From Casuarina equisetifolia (taxonomy: Eukaryota; Streptophyta; Magnoliopsida; Fagales; Casuarinaceae), in assembly GCA_028551475.1 (NCBI GenBank), contig CM052357.1, forward strand, positions 9,347,931 to 9,411,930: DNA of 64,000 nucleotides, written 5' to 3'. This document shows, in pieces, positions 24,060 to 36,200 of the stretch. Positions within the stretch are counted from its first letter, which is position 1; the number at the start of each line of letters is the position of its first letter. Position numbers and translations under genes: made by a program. The notes below the pieces were generated by a model that saw only the letters and a program-made list of their open reading frames with translations, was not told the DNA's origin and did no database searches.

Positions 24060-27000
24060 GACGGGATTTGTCATAGGTTGTCCAAATGCCTTAATGGAGT
24101 TTGGTTTTGTCGCGACGGAGCACTGATTGGACAGGGTCAGGTCCAGCGACCGAGCAGTACAGCGTCCTTCGCTTTATTGCTGGAAATTAGGCGACCCTAA
24201 TTAATGGCCTCAACAAACCAACATTTCTTACTATTTTCTCCCCTTAAAAAAGCTTTCCAGCTGTCCTTTGTTTTGGTCTTTGTCTCCTAATTAATGTGAT
24301 TAACGACAATCAAATTGGTCTAATTTAGTAAGAAATCTAAGACACCATTTTTTTTCCTCTTTTTTAATCTTAAATTATACATATTTGGTTTCAAAAGTAT
24401 TCTTAAATTAATTTTACGTAAAATTAAATTTTCTAATACAGTATCTGATATTTATGTAACGCGGAATCATAACATACAATTTTTAGTATAACTTATCAGT
24501 TTAGAAATATGACATATTAATATTTTAACAATTTAAGACATGTACCAAATTTAACACCTTTTTTTTTTTTTTTTTTTTTACCAAATCAATCCATGTCTTA
24601 CCTTTCGTCAAGAAACTCTAGAATTTAGGGTCTTCTGGTTTGGCAATATATTTATGTTATCTGACAAGGTTGGCTTTTGAAATGGTCTGTTCGACATAAA
24701 ATGATGGATGAGGAGTTGAACCATTAGGTTCGAACTGGGTGGGTTAACTGGGAGTGGGTTCTGCAATTATTGACTTTTCAACAATGTTTGGGTTCTCATA
24801 TTCTATAGTCTTCCATTAAGATAATGGTTGTTGGAGAATCTTGATGGTCGAATGTAACGGCTTTGATGTGAAGGAAAATATATTTTGGTTGAGAATTTAG
24901 AAACGCAATCTATTGGAATATAACCCTTTTGATGTAGGTCTACGTTTGATAGATACAACTTGAGTAAATTATTAGATGTTGAAATTATAAATCAACTTTA
25001 ATTCTCCTTTGAAAGAACAAAAATACTATCTTGCAAAATTGTTCTATTGCTAACTTTTAAAACGCTTTTCTGAAATCTTGGAATTGTTTTGAGTAGAACC
25101 CTATTCATCTTTTTTAATAACTAAAAACTGACTAAACAAACAAAAAAGAAAAGCTGAAAGGTTATAAACAATGGATGACAACTGGTATTATCCATGTTTC
25201 TACAATGAAACAAGTTTTAAGTCTAGGATCAAGTGAAGAATTAATTAAGGTGGAGACCAAGTTTGCATGATTGAGGCGATAGGTAGATAAGATGTACCAA
25301 AAATGTATAGTATGGGATTGGAATCTAGGTAGAGCTTGGACAGGTGGTAAAAGACTCCAGAGAGAGAGAGAGAGAGGATGGCAGGCATTAGGTGGGGAGC
25401 TGGTGGAGGACGTGTTTGGCAAGGAAGTATTGGGGAATACTGTTTGTGGGTAGAAGCCATTGTTGGAGTCAACTCATCCCCTCAGGCGCATGTTTTGGGT
25501 GGAGAAGAAATGTCATACTGAGGAAGGGATGGGAAAGGCAATGGTTTATAGGCATCGAAGTCTCCCAATTATTTTCTTTAAATGACAGGAATTTGGGTCC
25601 TTTTCGAGTTGGAAGGATAGCTCAGAGCATTGAATTCGACTCCTGCACAATTTTCACACCAAAATATGACGGATACTAAATGACCAATATTAAAGTCTCA
25701 TATTTTGGTTCTCTGTTCATTTTACATTGTCTATCAAAAAATTGCTTGGCACCATGACATCTGTGAGGATAGGGAACCCTTGGGGAAAAGTGCATAGATT
25801 GGTTTTGGCAGGGGAAAATATCAGAATTCCATGATAGGCGCCCAGCAACATGCATTTCATGAAAACCAAGACATATTTGAGGACAGAAGGCTGAACGAAA
25901 AACATGTTCCACCAATGTCTGCTGTCGTACTAAAGAGCACTGCCAGTAAGTGTAGAAGCATGGAGGTGCCAAGTTAGAAAAAGTCCAAAGTACAGCCTGC
26001 TTGTCAGTCTTCTGCTTGAGAGTACATCGAGAATAGTTAGTTGCTGAAAAGCTTGCTTTTTGGCCCCTCTAAAGACGTAATTACTAGACCTTAAAAAAGT
26101 TTTGCTGTTACCCTTCCAACGTTTAAATCTTGAGAGAGCTAGGAGATGAAGCCACATGAGAAGGAATACCAGGGAAGACCTCTGTGGCGCTTGATAGACA
26201 GTTTAAGGCGGCAAAACTAAGACTCATCTCATCCACCTTTCCAGTGTAAATGCCTCGAGAATCAAAGTAAAAACCACGACAAAGACCGACCACAAAACTG
26301 TCAGATGTTAAAGACATCGTCAATGGTAAGCCAAATTGGGGCTAGACTCTTTCCCGTGGCTTCCATCTCCCACCATAGAGTTGAAATAAACCAGCCTTTC
26401 ACAACTAAGTCATGCAACTTCTAACTTCCATAGAGTCCCCTTAAATCCATAATCTTTCCTCTTACAGGCGCTATCTGCCGCAGCTCTGGGGTTCATAGGA
26501 AAGCAATGCCATAGTTCCTACAAACCCAAATCTTATACCTGGTGAATGTCTAAAAGTATTACATGATTTTCTAGTTGGTCATCAGTTTCACCATCATCTC
26601 GCTGCTGCAGTTGACCCTTAAAGGGATTCAAAAAACTGTCTAAACCTGAAATCCTCGTATTTAAACATGGAATTTAGACATGCACTAAACTTTGGGAGTA
26701 TAACTTACTCAAAAAGTAACAATTTCAGTGGCTTTTTTGCATGAAACTCCCAACTTCTGCAATTCCTCCCATAGGTGATGCTCGACATATTTGAAAGGAT
26801 GACTAAGCATGCTTTATGAAGAAAGGTTTATGGAAGAACCACCGCTGAAACAGCTTCTTAACCTCTTGATGATTACTTTGAGTATGCTTCCCATAGATTT
26901 GTTAGGAAATTTATGTCAACCGCTTATCTTTCTTAAAAGATTCTAGACTCTCTCAGTAACATCAAGATTTACCTCAGAGCATAACTCACTCACTCTAATA

Positions 27001-27480
27001 GGGGAAACAAATAAATTGCGCATCCTACAATAATAGAATATATGTTATAAAACTCATTCCTTCCTTAATGTCTTCTTTCATACACAGGAGTGTTGCTTCA
27101 TAGCCTAACTCCAATAATATGTTAAGAAATTTATTTTCTCATTAAAGTAATATGTTAAGAAATTTATTTTCTCATTAAAGTTAATTTGTAAAGAGGGATT
27201 ATGTATTTTATTTATAAAATATATCTCAAGTAGAACTTACATAATGTCGACACCACCATTCTTAACAGTATACTAAGATACAAGAACTACTTAACCAATT
27301 TGTGACTGAAAATACTTCATCTATCATGATTAAAAGATTCAACTTCAAACGATCTACAATTCAACTTCAAAACAAATTGGAAAATATTGCATACATTGAA
27401 ATTCTTAACAACGAACTAACAGGATATGCTGGTACAAAGACGTTGTCTTAGCTCGCAAAAACAAATTGGAATGACAGAAG
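24060..27480. other. Gene-poor intergenic region
   Basis: The first part is the RING gene promoter side (24000-24130), followed by AT-rich DNA with a 21-nt T run (24559-24579). The segment 25160-26700 is less AT-rich and carries several overlapping ORFs of 60-100 codons on both strands, around a (GA)n run at about 25359-25377. None matched a family I know, and no splice chain joined them. It may be an old transposon remnant, but I found no terminal repeats. From 26700 on it is AT-rich and unremarkable. Confidence 0.45.
27115..27180. repeat. Exact 33-bp tandem duplication
   Basis: The 33-bp unit beginning taatatgttaagaaat is present twice in a row (27115-27147 and 27148-27180) without a mismatch, which suggests a recent slippage event. 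It lies in intergenic DNA downstream of the first PSRP5 gene. Confidence 0.95.
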
Positions 27481-27530
27481 AAGCAAAAGGGTTAGCACAT
27501 AACCTGCAAGACAAGTTGTTGAGGCAAAGT

Positions 27531-28298
27531 TCAGACATTCTTTAGCTTCTTCATCTTGGAGGGCGGCCATCTGCCCTTCTTCCTCAACCTCCGTTTTCGA
27601 ACAAGCCTCTTCCTCTTAAGTCTTATCTTCTTGGCCAATTTCATCTTCAGCTTCTGCTCCATCCTCTCCTGCAGCTTCGACTCCAGGGGAAGTTTGTCAA
27701 CGGACACAGCCTCCTCCTTGCTCTCCGCCTCCTCCTTTCCCCCAGTCTCTTCCGTGCTACCTGAAGAAGGCTCACCACCTACTCCATCAATCTCAGAAGA
27801 TGCTCTGAGGATTCTCAAACTCGTCCTATCGTTGATAGAGGGTGTAGGTATCCGAATTCCTTTGAAAGATTTTGGGTGCAACCTGGAGACTGGAAACCAA
27901 TAGCATAAGATTTTATACAAGTTTCAACATTGAAAATACAACAAAAAGAAGGCAGCCATCATTGTGTTTTTGAATTTAAACTAAAATGGGACAATAAATT
28001 CGTGAAAAAGATCAGCAAATTAAATTGACGCTTAAGTATTCGACGAAAAACCCAACCGGATTTCCAATTGAACATTGAGAAAGGCGTCGTTGGTAACCTT
28101 CTTTATCAATTGGGATTTCCTAAAATCGTATTAACTCCGAATGGAAACAGTGCGAGAGAGAGAGAGAGAGAGAGAGTTACTTGGAGTAGCATTGATGAGA
28201 AACGCTGGTGATGACGACGCTGACCAAAACGGGCAAGAGGAGGAGGAGGAGGAGGAGGAGAGAGAGGCGAGAGGATTGGAGCACAGAAGAAGAGCCAT
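27531..28298 (-). CDS. PSRP5: Plastid-specific 50S ribosomal protein 5, copy A (2 exons, 158 aa)
   Basis: Small basic subunit (PSRP5, bL38c/cL38) of the chloroplast 50S ribosome, made in the cytosol and imported. Exon 1 is 28298-28181 and exon 2 is 27889-27531, 477 nt in frame with phase 1 at the intron. Exon 1 encodes a Ser-rich transit peptide (MALLLCSNPLASLSSS...), as expected for plastid import. The middle is acidic (GSTEETGGKEEAESKEEA). The C-terminus is the diagnostic basic tail with KKIRLKRKRLVRKRRLRKKG, followed by WPPSKMKKLKNV. The splice donor is followed directly by a (GA)n run. A close paralogue lies 3.3 kb upstream (30669-31588) in the same orientation. A cag|gt site about 28 nt after the stop hints at a 3'-UTR intron. 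Confidence 0.93.
28154..28176 (-). repeat. (GA/CT)n microsatellite just inside intron 1 of PSRP5 copy A
   Basis: About eleven units starting 5 nt after the splice donor (28180). On the transcribed strand the run is CT-rich, so the intron begins with gtaactctctctc. Confidence 0.9.
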
Positions 28299-28429
28299 TT
28301 TCTGAAGCGGGCTCTCTGTTCAGTGGCTTCGGAATTTGGTGGTTTGGATATGGAGAGTGGATAAGCCTGAGCACTTCCGCCCAGAGTGTCAAAGCGTGTC
28401 ACTGTCGATTCTCCACACGCTCCAACTTC

Positions 28430-30640
28430 ACCTATCCGTTACTTCTTCCATCCCGAATTTCATGTCACTGCATAGTGCTTCTTCTAAATTGTTTCATAAT
28501 TACAACACAGAATCCAACAAAAGAAAACATTGGAGTTTCAGGTTGGCTTTCCTTAAAAATTATCTTCCATCTGAAAGCCATTCTTCTTTCATATTTTCGG
28601 GAAACACATTAGATAACAATAAAGGGCAAAGCGCTGGCTCAGTGATATTATTTAAGCCAAATCATGCATTTGAGTTTTCTTCTCTTCCTTCTCCAGTGCG
28701 TAAGTTATTACAAAAAAAAATCTGAATTGAATAACACTCATATTTTTAGGAAAAGTACTTCACCCAAGTTGTCCTTATATAGTTTTTTCAGAACAAATTA
28801 TTTATGTTTCTCTAACCAAATTTTGGTTAGATAGTAAAAAAAAAAAAAAAAAAAAGGCAGAAAGAAGGTAAAAGGATTAGATGCAATATAACTTCCAATT
28901 TTAGGCCTTTAAGGCATTTGCATCATGAAGGGAAATAGGTTGTCAAGAAATGCACGTAGGCTAGGAATTAGAATTCACACAGTTTTCATCAACCAAAAAC
29001 CAGTATAGCCAGACGTCCGTCATTACAGAAGAATTAGAATCCTATGTACCCTTAGACAAAAGTAAAGCAAGAAGCTCCACGAAGCCTTGAAGAAAAGAGC
29101 AGAAGAAGCAGGGGATGGCTCAGTCAGGATCAGAAGAACAATCAGTAACTCAACCTTTGGGCGTCATTAGTAGGTTATAGGATTAATCTATTAACATGGT
29201 CTTCATTCAACATATTCACTCGCACTTGAGTGGTAAAGCAAAAAGTGGGAAACGTCAAGACATTTAGCTGGTGACGACATCTCCAAATAGCCTGTTACAT
29301 CAAAGAACAACAGTAAAAGGTTATCACATATATTTAGGTCCAAGAAAAGAAAGGAACACAATCATCGCTCCCAAGCCATATCCGAAAAAGATCATCCATC
29401 ACATTTGAAGTTCATTTCAGTCAGAGATTTGGTTAAAAACAAAAAATGCAGCAAAATGTTGTAGGTAGCAAGCATGTGATAGAGAGGATGGACCCTGCCA
29501 ATCCGGACCTAGCTCCAGAGCCCAAGTTCTGCCCTGCTTCATCCCTCTCTGACCATCTCATGGTGAAGTACTCAAAACCTTGAAATTTTGCTTATTGTCC
29601 TCACCGTTTTCCTTCCTTACAAAGCTCAGCGTCAGGTGCAGGTGATCCACATTCAGAAAATATTTAGAACTCATGTTTCCACTTCAGTGTAAACAAAAAG
29701 AGATCCCAAGGACAGAGGAAGAGAGGTTTCGCAAATTCAAAGCTCAAAATCCAGGAGAATCCATTTTTTAGTGGCAAAGTAAAACAGGAGTATCTACATT
29801 ATTGCAAAATAATCCTTATATAAACGAAAAATCAGTAACATTTCAGCTACCATTTACTGCTGCATCTTTCAACTGGCGTAAAGCTCTGACTCCTGAGTAG
29901 CAAGCTTACCAAACTCGACAACAGAGACAAGCAGTCATTAACTTCCATAGTCACATCAAATGAAAATCTTTGCTCACCAATCAGATGGCTTCATATTGGC
30001 CCCTCCAGCACAGGAATCTTTTCAGTTTTCATTTTCAGAGAGTGGCCTCAAACCGAATTTCTCTCTATCCAGTATATGTGAAAAGAATGATCAGCAATCT
30101 TGGCAGATCTTAATCCATTATTTTATTTTACGGGTCTTCAATTATTTAGGCGCTCAAGAAAACCTCCATGTATAGTTTTCCCATTGTTAAAGAAATATGT
30201 CTTTCAGAAGAATAATATATACCCTTGGCTAGAAGTAAATATTTTCCACTACTTCATGAGAAAAAGGGAAAAATACTAAGTCCGCAAAAGTTTTCTTAAC
30301 ATGCTTCCACATGACCTCATTTGTCTAAAGCCTCGAGCTCCTTGTCAGTCGATAACAAGCCTAGAAATGTTCTTCAGTTTCTATGAATATTTGTGGAGAA
30401 AACAAGCTAGTAACTCACTAGAATATAAGTTTCTTATCAGATTTTCAGACACTGAGATTCGACCTTATACAAGGAACAAGATCCAAGACCACAATATGGA
30501 AGACATTTTATCTACGAAGATAGTAACGGAGATCCGATTTTGTACCATCTAAAGGAAACAAGCCAGATTCATATGAAAAAATAACTAAATAAATCAATAA
30601 ACTGGCAGAAATTAAAATGAAGTAGCAGACACAAAAAGTG
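28430..30640. other. Region between the two PSRP5 copies
   Basis: The left part (28299-28450) is the 5' UTR and promoter of copy A. A 21-nt A run sits at about 28834-28855. The rest is AT-rich, with only short ORFs (60-134 codons) lacking recognisable domains or a splice chain. Part of it (about 29700-30640) may be a spliced 3' UTR of copy B, because a donor-like site follows the stop codon of that gene. Confidence 0.45.
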
Positions 30641-30668
30641 GTCATCACTATACCTGACTGAAACAAGA

Positions 30669-31588
30669 TCAGACAATGCTCAACTTCTTCATCTTCGAAG
30701 GAGGCCAGCTGCCCCTCTTCCTCATCCTTCGCTTCCTGGCCAGCTTCTTTCCCCGAAGCCTTATCTTCTTAGAAAACTTCAACCTCATCTTGTGCTCTAG
30801 CTTTTGCTGCAGCTTTGAATCCAACAGGAGTTTGTCAAACTGCACATCCTCGTCATCCTCACTTTCTGAGTCGGAGTTGCCACAATCGGGAATTTCAGAA
30901 GACACGTTAACTTTGATTCCAACCCTCTTGTTGGTGGTAGTGGGTGCAGGAAAGCCAACTATACTGAAAAGTTTAGCATGTACGGCAATAGGTTTCACAA
31001 GAAACCTAGAAACTGAAAAACAGATCAATTTTCAGTCGAAGTACAAGCAACAATAGAATACAGATATACTCACCAAAACTTCCAGAAATGCAAAGAAAAC
31101 GCAAAATGCAAATAGCACACTAAAATGCCAGAAACGGCTTGGAAGAAACTCCAAATGCGTAATGAGATAAGCCCCCAAAAAGATTTAGGCAATCAAGAGT
31201 TTTAAAGAAAAAAGAAACAAAAAAAGAATAATGAGATTGATCTCGCATTTCCAAAAAGTACGGTTTTTTCACATTCCCCTCTAATAACATCACATTGGAA
31301 AGCAGAAATTCTTTCAGGCAAGCCAAACTAGAAGAAGCCGTAATTTTTCGAGCCGTAAAGTCCTAAACCTCGGTTTGGTTCTTCTACTAAAGCATAATGA
31401 AGCAGTATCCTTTTCATACTGCATTAAGTAATTATTAGAGTGGGTTGCGAGAAAGAACAGAGAGGGAGAATCTTACTTGGAGAACCACTAGGGATAGCCA
31501 TGGTTGATGATCTACTCGAAAAAGATGATGACAAAGATAAAGGAGATGAAAAGGAACATGCAGCGAAGGAGGCGGAAAGAAGGGCCAT
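30669..31588 (-). CDS. PSRP5: Plastid-specific 50S ribosomal protein 5, copy B (2 exons, 151 aa)
   Basis: Second PSRP5 gene. Exon 1 is 31588-31477 and exon 2 is 31012-30669, 456 nt in frame, with the intron at the same codon and phase as in copy A. Exon 1 gives a Ser/Ala-rich transit peptide (MALLSASFAACSFSSPLSLS...). The middle has an acidic stretch (SDSESEDDEDVQFD). The basic tail KKIRLRGKKLARKRRMRKRG is followed by a C-terminus ending SKMKKLSIV, slightly off the usual LKNV end seen in copy A. The gene is intact. Its start codon lies 3 nt after a long GA run in the leader. Copies A and B differ a lot in the transit peptide and middle region, so the duplication is not very recent. Confidence 0.92.
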
Positions 31589-31589
31589 G

Positions 31590-31591
<2 letters not shown>

Positions 31592-31621
<30 letters not shown>
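31592..31621 (-). repeat. (GA)15 tract abutting the PSRP5 copy B start codon
   Basis: The plus strand shows about fifteen CT units. In the sense direction of the minus-strand gene this is a GA run ending 3 nt before the ATG at 31588, so it lies in the 5' UTR. GA repeats are known binding sites for plant BBR/BPC factors, but a role here is only a guess. Confidence 0.9.
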
Positions 31622-31624
<3 letters not shown>

Positions 31625-31723
31625 CCGTGTTTGGACCAAATCGGTTTTGTTCCTTCTCGGACCTCTACCCGTTTCGTTTATTTCATTCCTTCACCACGCA
31701 TGCCGCCGCGCCGCCCCCCCACA

Positions 31724-31752
<29 letters not shown>
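31724..31752. repeat. 29-nt C homopolymer upstream of PSRP5 copy B
   Basis: A run of C preceded by another short C run (31714-31720), about 135-165 bp upstream of the copy B start codon. On the sense strand of the gene it is a G tract in the promoter or leader region. The length may be approximate in the assembly. Confidence 0.9.
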
Positions 31753-31754
<2 letters not shown>

Positions 31755-33240
31755 CGAAAGACAAAAAGGAATTTTTATTAAAAGTTTATATAGAATCATT
31801 TTTTGTTATCTGATAAACAAAATCCTCATAAAAAATTTCGTTAAGTTCGAGTCATAAGTGAAAAATACTAATACAAAAAATCCTGGTATTATTATTAAAG
31901 ACAAACTTATGTTCTATCTCAAACAGGACAGAATTTGATATTCAAATCAATAAATTTCTCACATAAAAATGGCATTCATCGAATTAGGCCTTCAGGACAA
32001 GAAACTATAATAAAGTTAAAGGAGAAAATATCATAATGGTTCTAATATAGAAAGAGTTAATGACTATCATATTCCCAAAAGATTAATCTAATAATTGATA
32101 GTCTAATAAATTGGAATTTTAATAAACTCAATTTTTGGGTTAAGTATAGTTTTTTAGACTTTTCATGCAAAATCAATTAAGATTAAGTAATTATAAGCCA
32201 TCATAAGGTTAAGTGTATGTGTTGGTCAATATATGTCATGCTTTATTTTATATTAATATAGCAGCCTGAAATTAAAAGAAGAAAAAAAAAACACACTATG
32301 GTTTTTAAGATTTGTTAGATATAAAGTGAATAGATTTATTGAGAAACCCAATGATTTTTGTGTTGATTACGTAAATGATTTCTTTGAATGTTGTAAAACT
32401 AGATCTCAAGTTCAGTAAGAAGACAAGATAGTTACGAAGTGTATTTGATATGAAAATTAAGAATTATTCGCGGGAAGAGTTTTTAGAACGTTTTTTGTCG
32501 AGACAGTAGGCAACCACAAATGTTGTATATGTGAGACCTCTTGGTCCTATGTTTGAAACCCAACTGTGTAATTTTGGGTGCATGCATTAAAAAAATTGTC
32601 GGTAATCATGCAAGCTCTTCGGTTTTCCCAAGTTTTGATTTATAGTATTCAAATAATGCTCGCAACTTCTAATGTTGTAGCGGCAATTTTTGGTGACTAA
32701 CGTTATAATGTCTCCCACATGTAAACACAACCATTGATCCAAATGTTCTGTACATATTCTCATCCCAACAAGGTACATAGGATTAACCTCTTGATCTAAA
32801 TCCAGCGAAATCCACCAACTTCTATCTAATGCTTCTGTCGTTGTTAAGTTTGGTTTGCTGGGGCTGATGGCTGTTTAGGAGCTCCTATTTGATGTAGTGT
32901 TAATGACAATTTTCAAGCAATACATTATCAAACAAGACTAGAGTTAATTACTATTTCTTCGAACTCCTGCTTCTTGCACAGTACATTATTTGGGTGTATG
33001 CTGTCATTCAAGAGGGCGAGAGTAGAGGAAGCTCGCGGTGCGAGGCTGTGGGGTAGGATCAGGAAGACAGAGAGCAACCAACTAAAATGCATGCCATCTA
33101 TTAATACACACCTGGCAAAACAAGTATTTCCCAAAAGCTGACCAAAATATGTAAGCATTAAAACTAACAGTACCATAAAAAAGACCTCTTGCATAGCCAA
33201 GTCCACTTCCAGTAAAGAAAGTAATCATGCAAGATCAACA
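31753..33240. other. Intergenic region between ALADIN 3' end and PSRP5 copy B
   Basis: AT-rich DNA (31800-32500) followed by sequence of average composition that presumably includes the 3' UTR of the ALADIN gene (from 33240 downwards). Short ORFs at 32587-32778 and 32928-33206 have no recognisable domain. No repeats or RNA genes were seen. Confidence 0.45.
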
Positions 33241-36200
33241 CTAGGGAAGGGCATGAGAGCGAAACAGAAGAGGGTAGGTGCAACAAAACCCACTGCTCCA
33301 ACACTGCATAAAGAAAACCCATCCAAACTTAGTTGACCAGTCAAGGGTGTATCAGACTCATTTGTTTAATTTGAAACTTAATGCAGACAGTTAACTTTGT
33401 GGATGTGACTTCATTGTAATAAAATATGCTTGTGTTTGCGCACATTAAATTCAATGCTCAGGATACGACTTCAATTTCCGAGAAACAACAGAAAAAGTTG
33501 CCAAAAATTAAATCAACAAATGAAACAACAGAATGCCATGAAAATTACGCGGACATACCACAGAAAGCAGTGGACCTTGCTTAAACTTGTTGTGAAATGA
33601 AAATGATATTGGCTTTGGATGGTCTCCAGGTCCTCTAATAAACCCACTGGTCACAGAATAATGTTAGCATGTCTAAAATACTACTCTACTTAATTGAACT
33701 TATCACGGCAAAACCTTTTGAGGAAAAAGAAAAAAAAATTACTGGCAACTTAGCGCCAGAATGACAACAAAACTCACACTAGTGTTGCAGAAACCAGGGG
33801 AGTCCTTCTAGTATCATATATGGCGATTAGACCCCTGTATAGTTCATCTCCACCTTTATAGGATACAGCCAATCGCTCTCCTGAAGCATCCCATGCTATC
33901 TTCTCAATGCCCTGACTGAATTAAATAAAAACATAAGAAAATTCTTTAGTTGACAATATCATCATGCACGTTATGTGGTGCATAATAGAACTCACATATC
34001 TACCCCTGGATTATTTACCTTCAAGAAATACCGTCACTTTAAAATAATAGCTTAGAAAGCTTCTTTCAAATCAGTACAACAACAATATCAAAGAAAAACG
34101 GTGCTCTCTAGAACATGTTCCTAACTTTACTAACCCAAAATGAGGACTCTGCATAATTGATCAGAGAATACAGAACCTGCACACAAGGTTCAAATCCCCG
34201 AGACCAGATTACCCCTTTGGAGGAAAAGAAGCGAGCAAGAAATCTAACAAAAATTTACAAAGATAGAATGGGGAAGAGGAGCAGAGCTGACATTGGATGG
34301 AGAACAAAGTTACATGAAAGAGATGTTGGGCAGTAATCTTGAAACTATAGACATATTTTGATGAAGTACATGAACCAATGGAAATTTGGTTCTATTTAAA
34401 AGCTAAAGAATGGGGGGCGCCAGTTTGTTGGGTATCAGTGACCAGACAATTTCTTGTAAAACAAGAGCCCTCCTTGTATTTTGTAAGGCCAGAACAGAGT
34501 TAATTGACCAGCCCCGCACTGGAAATAATATGTTCCGGAAATCTCTTTGAGAGCTATAAAATAGAAGAGATGCTAGTTTGTTGGGTCTGAGAGTCACAGA
34601 AGCATATCCAGCATAAAACCCGATCTCTCTCATCCTTTAGAGGGCCAGAAGAGAGATAACAGACCAAGCCCTTTCTCTAATCTTTCCCTAAAGAAATAGT
34701 ATTCAACTTTCTGCTATCCCCAGCAAGAGCCTGGATTGCTAAGGCTTATCCAGCCAGAAACATTACACTCACCCACACAATCAAACATCAACAACAAGAC
34801 CTTATGTGTAAAAATTATATCCCAATATGCACATGATTCTACCATTAAAAGTTTCTACTTCTGCTGAATAATAACTAATATTTGGCACAAAGTTGAAAAT
34901 AGACAATGGTACCACCATTTAAAGACATCGCTCCATATTTATGAAGGATATCCCAGTAACGTTATGACAAAACTAGCAAAGAAAGGTAAGCTTTGCCATG
35001 AAGAAGGCTCCAGATCATCCCAATAACAAAAACAATTTCCACTTTGACCCCAAAGCATACAAAATAGGATGTCTTTCATAATGAGCTCTTTCAGGAATTG
35101 GTTTAGGGATAGGGAACAAAAGGTAATTAGAGAAATATCTCAGCAATTTAAATCCAAAAGGTACAATAAAAAAATAAAAAGGTAAAATCATATGTCTCTA
35201 CCTGCCTGTCAAGGACAATATCTCTGGCAAATCAATTGGTAATAGGTGTGCATCTGAAAAGTTAAAAGAAAAAAAAAATTGGCATAAACATCAAGCTACA
35301 TAAGATACAAAGAGTACTTTATAATGCAAGATCGTGAGCTTACACCAACCACACTGCCATGCAATGCCTTACCTCATATCTATTCCTTTACAAATTCTGG
35401 ACATATCATAGGTAATGACAGAATCACAAAAATGAGCTTGTGTACCTAATGATGGAGGTTTTGAAGCAAAGTGTATAGATCCCAGTGTTGATGACTCTGA
35501 GAAAGCAATTAGTATCATACGACCATCAGGATCCCATGTTGCCCCCTGATTTTAAAGAAGAAACTGTTTAAATTGCCACTACCAGATGATTGAGCAATGG
35601 TCAAGAAAATCAAGAAAAAGCAAAGGAGCAGAACTAATTGATAAAAAATGCATCAGAATTACAATATTTGTCCTATAAGGAGAAAAACTTAGAGAAGCAA
35701 AATATGCAAACGCACACAAGCAGAAGCGTACCACTTATGGCAAAAAAAAGTCACATCATTAAGATTGTTTTCCTTTTTTCTCTTTCGGAAAGAAATTTGG
35801 TTACTTGACTTACCACCATACGGCACATTATGGAAAACACTAATAAAGTGGTAGAACCAAGAATCATAAATCATAAAACCCCTTGGAAATGCAATTATTC
35901 TGGCACAACTTATCCATAACTTTCATAATGAAGGCCTTGTTTCACCACTCAATAAACCCTTTTACACGCTTTGTACCACATAGGCAATGGAAGCCAACAA
36001 GCCAACAATGGTTCCATATCCAAAGTTTTCCTTCAATTTCGGTAGTTCATCCAATCTTAACCAAGGGAAGCATAAAACCACACCATGCCACCCCCTCCTT
36101 TCTTCTGCTCTGGAAATGTTGGATGTTTTCACCCTACGACTTCCAATTTTGGAATTGTGGGTTTATTGATGATGTAGGTAGCTTCTATTACATGCTTGAA

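Noticed and set aside
25605..25660. ggatagctcagag...gaattcgactcc, similar to parts of a tRNA
   Set aside because: Spacing is wrong for D and T arms, and neither an acceptor stem nor an anticodon arm pairs.
25160..26330. Cluster of ORFs on both strands in the gene-poor region
   Set aside because: None exceeds 100 codons, no family was recognised, and no consistent splice chain or terminal repeats were found.
34170..34215. ggttcaaatcccc, similar to a tRNA or SINE B box
   Set aside because: No cloverleaf or A box could be built around it. It lies within an ALADIN intron and is probably chance.
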